Source of the DNA: a bacterium UBP2_UBA2255
GTDB taxonomy: Bacteria > Edwardsbacteria > AC1 > EtOH8
Direction: 5' to 3'
NCBI GenBank assembly: GCA_002347565.1
Contig: DDXR01000009.1
Location: 1 to 31,461, forward strand
Length of the DNA: 31,461 nucleotides
Shown: positions 27,599-31,461 of the stretch, piece after piece
Numbering within the stretch: position 1 is the first letter of the stretch
Layout of the letters: each line of letters starts with the position of its first letter
Program-made: the position numbers and the translations under genes
Notes under the pieces: generated by a model
What the model saw: the letters and a program-made list of their open reading frames with translations, nothing else
What the model was told of the DNA's origin: nothing
Databases searched by the model: none

Positions 27599-29737
27599 AT
27601 GACGCAAAACGTTCATGGTGAATGTTACGACCAGAGGTTGACGCATCTGCCGATTAACCGCAAGGGCCTTCTAACGATTGTTATTGGAGTGACGCTCATG
27701 GCCACGAACTGTATCGCCGCTCAAACTGACGATCCATTCCTCTGGCTCGAAGACATCCATGGCAAACCGTCCATGGACTGGGTCAAACAGCACAATGCAC
27801 AAACCGTTGGTCTGCTGACAGCGCAGACGGACTATCAGTCGACCTACGATATCTTTCTCGCGGCGATGAATTCAAAGGACAACATCGTATATCCCCGTAT
27901 TTTTGGAGAATACATCTACAATTACTGGATGGACGAGAACTATCCAAAGGGATTATGGCGACGGACGGCAAAGCAAGGTTATATTGACGGCGCGCCACAA
28001 TGGGAGAACCTGATCGACATCGGCAAGCTGTCGCAGGAAGAGGGGGAGAACTGGGATTTTACCAGCGTCGAAGGCGTGTTCCCAGATTACTCCCGGTTCC
28101 TGGTTTCGCTGTCACGTGGCGGCGGCGATGCCAAAGTCATCCGCGAATATAACCCAGCAAGCAAGGCATTCGTGAAGGATGGTTTTTCACTCCCGGAAGG
28201 GAAGGGGTTTGCCTGTTACCTTGACCTGAACACCCTGTTGGTCGCGTACAACTTCGGTGAGGGCACGATGACAACATCCGGTTATCCCCGGCAGGCGCGC
28301 CTTTGGAAGCGGGGCACGGAAGTCAAGGACGCGCCCGTGATCCACCAGGCCGATGCGAGCGATGTAATGGTCTGGCCGCGCGTCATCAACACGGTCGATC
28401 GGCAGTACGTATTCATTATTCAACGACGCACCTTTTTCACCCAGACAGCATACGCCTATGAGGGCGGGAAGCTCATCAAGCTAGCAATACCCGAGGATGC
28501 CGCGATCCAAGATGCCCTGCATGGCAAGCTGATAATCAAGCTTCAGTCTGATTGGCAAACCGGTAACAGCACATTCCGCCAAGGGTCTATTGTCGGTATT
28601 GATTATACATCCTTGCTCGGCGGGAAAGGCCAGCCCGAGCTGATTGTCGAACCGGATGCGAGGTCTTCGGTGGCTGAGGTCGCTGCGACGCGCGATGGGC
28701 TGATCGTGAATATGCTAAAGGACGTCAAGAGCAAGCTCTTCGTCTTTGCGTATAACAGGAAGCGTTGGTCAAGGACGCAAGTCCCGATCCCGGAATTCGG
28801 GACAGTACGTCTACGGACGTGCAGTATCGTCAACAACGATTACTTTTTCTATTACTCCGATTTCATCACGCCAACCTCGTTGTACTTTGCCAATGCATCC
28901 CAGGATGGGATCCGGTTGCTACAGTCAGCACCGTCGCTGTTCGACGGGAACAGGTATCGAACATGGCAATACCAGGCACGTTCGAAGGACGGCACTTTGG
29001 TGCCTTACTTTGTTGTCGGCGCGAAGGAGATGAAACTCGACGGTAACAATCCTACAATGCTTACTGCGTATGGAGGATTCGGCGGATCGATGACGCCCTA
29101 TTATCTGAGCACATACGGGCCAACGTGGCTGGACCGGGGCTGCGTCTTCGTGCTGGGCAATATCAGGGGTGGGGGTGAATTCGGACCAGCGTGGCACCAA
29201 GCCGGTATTAAAGAGAAGCACCAGAATGTGAACGATGACTTTATCGCCATTTCCGAGGACCTGATCGCAAGGAAGATAACCTCGCCACGTCATCTCGGCA
29301 TCGTCGGCGGCAGTGGTGGCGCGCTGTTGGTCGGCGCAGCATTCACGCAGCGGCCGGAGCTCTTCCACGCCGCCGTATGCATGGTGCCATTGCTCGACAT
29401 GCAACGGTACAATAAACTTGGCGCGGGTGCCAGTTGGGTGGGCGAGTATGGGGACCCCGATAATCCCGAGGAATGGACGTATATTTCCAAGTACTCGCCT
29501 TATCATAATCTGAATATGGACGCGAAGTACCCGGCGGTTCTGTTCATGACATCAACAAACGATGACCGGGTTCATCCGGCCCATGCCCGCAAGATGGCCG
29601 CGAAAATGGAAGCGATGGGGTACAATGCATCGTTCTATGAGACGACGGAAGGCGGACATTCCGGCACCACTAGCAATGATCGGATTGCAGCATATCAGTC
29701 CCTAATCCAAACATTCATGCTGATGAATCTGAAATGA
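27599..29737 (+). CDS. Prolyl oligopeptidase family serine peptidase (S9), exported
   Basis: 712 residues from ATG 27599 (TGAGG upstream). Earlier ATGs at 27548 and 27551 lie in the promoter. A signal segment (about 22-42: G-L-L-T-I-V-I-G-V-T-L-M-A-T-N-C) predicts export. D-D-P-F-L-W-L-E-D-I opens the family, an N-terminal beta-propeller follows, and the C-terminal hydrolase has G-G-S572-G-G (nucleophile), D-D-R-V-H-P (655-660, acid) and G-G-H687 (base). Y-G-G-F-G and R-G-G-G-E-F-G form the oxyanion region. Family members cut short proline-containing peptides. Composition is more AT-rich and uneven compared with neighbours. It sits between tRNA-Gly-derived repeats, so it was probably acquired. 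No integrase is present. Confidence 0.92.
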   Translation: MTQNVHGECYDQRLTHLPINRKGLLTIVIGVTLMATNCIAAQTDDPFLWLEDIHGKPSMDWVKQHNAQTVGLLTAQTDYQSTYDIFLAAMNSKDNIVYPRIFGEYIYNYWMDENYPKGLWRRTAKQGYIDGAPQWENLIDIGKLSQEEGENWDFTSVEGVFPDYSRFLVSLSRGGGDAKVIREYNPASKAFVKDGFSLPEGKGFACYLDLNTLLVAYNFGEGTMTTSGYPRQARLWKRGTEVKDAPVIHQADASDVMVWPRVINTVDRQYVFIIQRRTFFTQTAYAYEGGKLIKLAIPEDAAIQDALHGKLIIKLQSDWQTGNSTFRQGSIVGIDYTSLLGGKGQPELIVEPDARSSVAEVAATRDGLIVNMLKDVKSKLFVFAYNRKRWSRTQVPIPEFGTVRLRTCSIVNNDYFFYYSDFITPTSLYFANASQDGIRLLQSAPSLFDGNRYRTWQYQARSKDGTLVPYFVVGAKEMKLDGNNPTMLTAYGGFGGSMTPYYLSTYGPTWLDRGCVFVLGNIRGGGEFGPAWHQAGIKEKHQNVNDDFIAISEDLIARKITSPRHLGIVGGSGGALLVGAAFTQRPELFHAAVCMVPLLDMQRYNKLGAGASWVGEYGDPDNPEEWTYISKYSPYHNLNMDAKYPAVLFMTSTNDDRVHPAHARKMAAKMEAMGYNASFYETTEGGHSGTTSNDRIAAYQSLIQTFMLMNLK

Positions 29738-29979
29738 ACCGGCCTTGGATGTTAACCATGTCGCCTTGGCCGAACAAACTACTCGTTTTGTATAGAATTG
29801 TCTGACTTGCGGGCATACAGTATATAGAGTGCTACGGCTAGACCGGTTCTATCGTTGCGCACCTGCCCGCTCCACGTCATCTGGAACATGGCCCTTCGTC
29901 CCCGCTCGGGAGGAGGGGCCGGTCCTTGATCCGGGCGGGCAGACCAGTGCCCGGGTCGATTTTTTTCTCCAAATTGTAG
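29738..29979. other. Gene-free right flank of the islet
   Basis: No gene supported. 29829-29877 contains decayed tRNA-like fragments: ACGGCTAG (as in the tRNA-Gly D-arm) and CCCGCTCCACGT (29866-29877), identical to 26686-26697 at the tRNA-Gly end plus its first three downstream bases. From about 29880 the sequence returns to GC-rich DNA leading to the tuf promoter. Confidence 0.5.
29866..29877 (+). repeat. Right-junction copy of the tRNA-Gly terminus
   Basis: CCCGCTCCACGT equals 26686-26697 exactly, including the native CGT after CCA. It is short, so chance is possible, but its place between the islet and the native tRNA-Thr/tuf leader fits an integration or deletion junction. Confidence 0.4.
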
Positions 29980-30007
29980 TTGACATTTCGGGAATATTTG
30001 ATATAAT
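29980..30007 (+). promoter_or_regulatory. Strong promoter for tRNA-Thr and tuf
   Basis: TTGACA (29980-29985), a 16-base spacer, TATAAT (30002-30007): both boxes are consensus, as expected for a highly expressed translation operon. Confidence 0.88.
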
Positions 30008-30022
30008 TACCTTTCTTTGCTC

Positions 30023-30061
30023 CACCTCGCCCGGAAAAGGGTTTTTCCGGGAGGCGGGGTG
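30023..30061 (+). promoter_or_regulatory. Leader hairpin between promoter and tRNA-Thr
   Basis: CCGGAAAA-GGGT-TTTTCCGG with outer pairing CACC(T)CG / GGCGGGGTG. A T-run (30068-30074) follows seven bases later. It could be an attenuator or a processing hairpin. Confidence 0.5.
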
Positions 30062-30089
30062 TTGCGTCTTTTTTCCGGCAGGACCCCGG

Positions 30090-30165
30090 GCCCACCTAGC
30101 TCAGTCGGTAGAGCACGTCCTTGGTAAGGACGAGGCCAGCGGTTCAATCCCGCTCGTAGGCTCCA
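30090..30165 (+). tRNA. tRNA-Thr (anticodon GGT) with a mismatched acceptor stem
   Basis: Anticodon stem CGTCC / GGACG, anticodon GGT at 30123-30125; T-arm AGCGG-TTCAATC-CCGCT; CCA at 30163-30165. The acceptor strands GCCCACC and CGTAGGC pair at only five of seven positions: C30093-A30158 and C30096-C30155 are mismatches. Either half would pair fully with a different partner, so the two halves may come from different genes. Confidence 0.85.
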
Positions 30166-30189
30166 TAAATATAAAAACGGAGGTTCTCT

Positions 30190-31392
30190 ATGGCTAAGAA
30201 AAAGTTTGAGAGGACAAAACCCCACGTGAACATCGGAACGATCGGACATATCGATCACGGGAAGACGACCCTGACGTCTGCCATCACGAGGTGTCTTGCC
30301 AACAAGGGGTTCGCGGAATGGATCCCCTTTGACCAGATCGATAAGGCCCCGGAAGAGAAAGAGAGGGGCATCACGATCGCAACGGCGCACGTGGAGTATG
30401 AAACCGATAACCGTCACTACGCCCACGTGGACTGCCCTGGACATGCTGACTACGTAAAGAACATGATTACAGGTGCAGCACAGATGGACGGAGCTATACT
30501 TGTAGTATCAGCAGCAGACGGCCCCATGCCACAGACAAGAGAGCACATCCTTCTTGCACGTCAGGTAGGTGTTCCATACATAGTAGTATATCTAAACAAG
30601 ACAGACATGGTAGATGATCCCGAACTAATAGAACTTGTTGAAATGGAAGTACGTGAACTTCTTTCTTCATACGAGTTCCCAGGAGATGACATCCCCATCA
30701 TTAAAGGCTCAGCTCTTAAAGCTCTTGAATGCGGCTGCGGCAAGTCAGAATGTCCTGCATGCGGCTCAATCATAGAACTAATGAATGCAGTAGACAGCTA
30801 CTTCCCTGATCCTGTCCGTGATATCGACAAACCATTCTTAATGCCTATTGAAGACATCTTCTCCATAACAGGAAGAGGAACAGTAGTAACAGGAAGAATT
30901 GAAAGGGGAGTATTGAAACTAAACGGTGATGTAGAGATATTAGGTATGGGAAGGAAACCACAAAAGACTGCAGCTACTGGAATAGAGATGTTCAACAAAT
31001 CTATGAAAGAGTGTCAGGCAGGAGATAATGTTGGTATTTTGTTAAGAGGTTTGAAGAGAACAGATGTAGAGAGAGGTCAAACACTTTCTGCACCAGGTTC
31101 AGTAGAAACACACACCGAGTTTAAAGCAGAGGTATATATCTTAAGTAAGGAGGAAGGTGGAAGACACACTCCGTTTATAACTGGATATAAGCCACAGTTC
31201 TATGTAAGAACGGCTGATGTAACAGGAGAGGTAACACTCTCAGAAGGAGTAGAGATGGTAGCTCCTGGAGATAATACAGAATTTACTGTAAAGCTAGTAG
31301 CTCCAGTGGTAATAGAAAAAGGGCAAGGATTTGCAATTAGAGAGGGTGGTTCAACAGTAGGTAAGGGAATAGTTACCGAGATTCTTAAGTAA
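30190..31392 (+). CDS. tuf: Elongation factor Tu
   Basis: 400 residues, full length. G-H-I-D-H-G-K-T (19-26) is the P-loop, D-C-P-G-H the G3 motif, N-K-T-D-M the G4 motif and S-A-L-K the G5 motif. C181-G-C183-G-K-S-E-C188-P-A-C191 is a four-cysteine insert in the G domain, seen in EF-Tu of some phyla and suggestive of a metal site. Domains II and III follow. EF-Tu brings aminoacyl-tRNA to the ribosome. CGGAGG precedes ATG 30190, 24 bases after tRNA-Thr. Base composition falls along the gene: by hand count about 57% GC at 30241-30300, 42% at 30541-30600 and 40% at 30961-31020. Late codons end mostly in A or T, unlike every core gene in the window. Confidence 0.97.
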   Translation: MAKKKFERTKPHVNIGTIGHIDHGKTTLTSAITRCLANKGFAEWIPFDQIDKAPEEKERGITIATAHVEYETDNRHYAHVDCPGHADYVKNMITGAAQMDGAILVVSAADGPMPQTREHILLARQVGVPYIVVYLNKTDMVDDPELIELVEMEVRELLSSYEFPGDDIPIIKGSALKALECGCGKSECPACGSIIELMNAVDSYFPDPVRDIDKPFLMPIEDIFSITGRGTVVTGRIERGVLKLNGDVEILGMGRKPQKTAATGIEMFNKSMKECQAGDNVGILLRGLKRTDVERGQTLSAPGSVETHTEFKAEVYILSKEEGGRHTPFITGYKPQFYVRTADVTGEVTLSEGVEMVAPGDNTEFTVKLVAPVVIEKGQGFAIREGGSTVGKGIVTEILK

Positions 31393-31398
31393 GAATAC

Positions 31399-31429
31399 AT
31401 AGGGAGGTAGGGTAAAACTACCTCCCTGT
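31399..31429 (+). terminator. Probable terminator hairpin after tuf
   Basis: ATAGGGAGGTAG-type arm (31399-31410), loop GGTAAAA, and CTACCTCCCTGT (31418-31429), followed by AT-rich sequence with short T-runs. The next canonical genes (tRNA-Trp, secE) are not seen before the window ends. Confidence 0.5.
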
Positions 31430-31461
31430 ATATTAAGTTTAATTTAGCTCTTTAAGATAGA

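Noticed and set aside
27475..29865. Integrase or transposase in the tRNA-Gly islet
   Set aside because: Both strands were read; only the prolyl oligopeptidase frame is supported and no recombinase motifs were seen.
30023..30089. T-box or other riboswitch upstream of tRNA-Thr/tuf
   Set aside because: Only one simple hairpin is present and the leader is too short for known riboswitch cores.

Overview
The window is a GC-rich, gene-dense stretch from a diderm (double-membrane) bacterium, most likely from an uncultivated candidate phylum. The diderm call rests on a type IV pilus alignment complex with an outer-membrane secretin, two lipoproteins, an MsbA-like lipid exporter, a heptosyltransferase-like GT9 enzyme and predicted outer-membrane barrels. 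The class III ribonucleotide reductase activation genes suggest life with little or no oxygen. DUF5674 and its partner are, from memory, common in candidate phyla. No phylum can be fixed from these genes alone. The window begins in a run of 14 G and ends in AT-rich sequence, so both ends should be treated with caution.

Layout, left to right. 1-96 is the tail of an isoprenylcysteine methyltransferase-like gene. About 97-990 is an AT-rich islet with a stop-interrupted small membrane ORF and a two-helix membrane protein. 998-2230 encodes a CreD-like membrane protein. 2231-4708 is an anaerobic nrd-type cluster (a free-standing NrdD-like glycyl-radical tail, glutaredoxin, a DUF4389 membrane protein and an NrdG-type radical SAM activase) whose gaps are full of palindromes. 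4756-6337 holds a vWA lipoprotein and a convergent small lipoprotein that share a 20-bp-stem terminator. 6492-11474 is a likely operon: an excisionase/BldC-type HTH protein followed by pilMNOPQ. Then come rpsT (minus), scpB (plus), a CorC-like CBS protein and a DUF502 membrane protein (minus), an MsbA-like ABC exporter, a triplicated repeat leading into a GxxExxY gene, and a GT9 glycosyltransferase.

17895-21055 is the conserved block SRP RNA - dnaX - ybaB - recR, closed by a terminator. It is followed by two coupled genes combining helix-hairpin-helix modules with predicted outer-membrane barrels, then rseP and a TIGR02265/V4R-like gene. The end of the window carries the classical tRNA-Thr / tRNA-Tyr / tRNA-Gly / tRNA-Thr / tuf order. 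It is split between tRNA-Gly and the second tRNA-Thr by about 3.2 kb holding DUF5674, a conserved hypothetical and a prolyl oligopeptidase, with repeated tRNA-Gly 3' ends at the boundaries.

Most notable points: (1) the free-standing glycyl-radical tail beside glutaredoxin and NrdG; (2) a BldC-type regulator heading the pilus operon, with 10-bp-phased direct repeats in its leader; (3) the paired HhH/barrel proteins; (4) the GxxExxY cassette with inverted ends and tandem copies that include the end of the exporter gene; (5) the split tRNA-tuf cluster; and (6) a mismatched tRNA-Thr followed by a tuf gene whose composition falls from GC-rich to AT-rich, which suggests either an assembly chimera or gene conversion.
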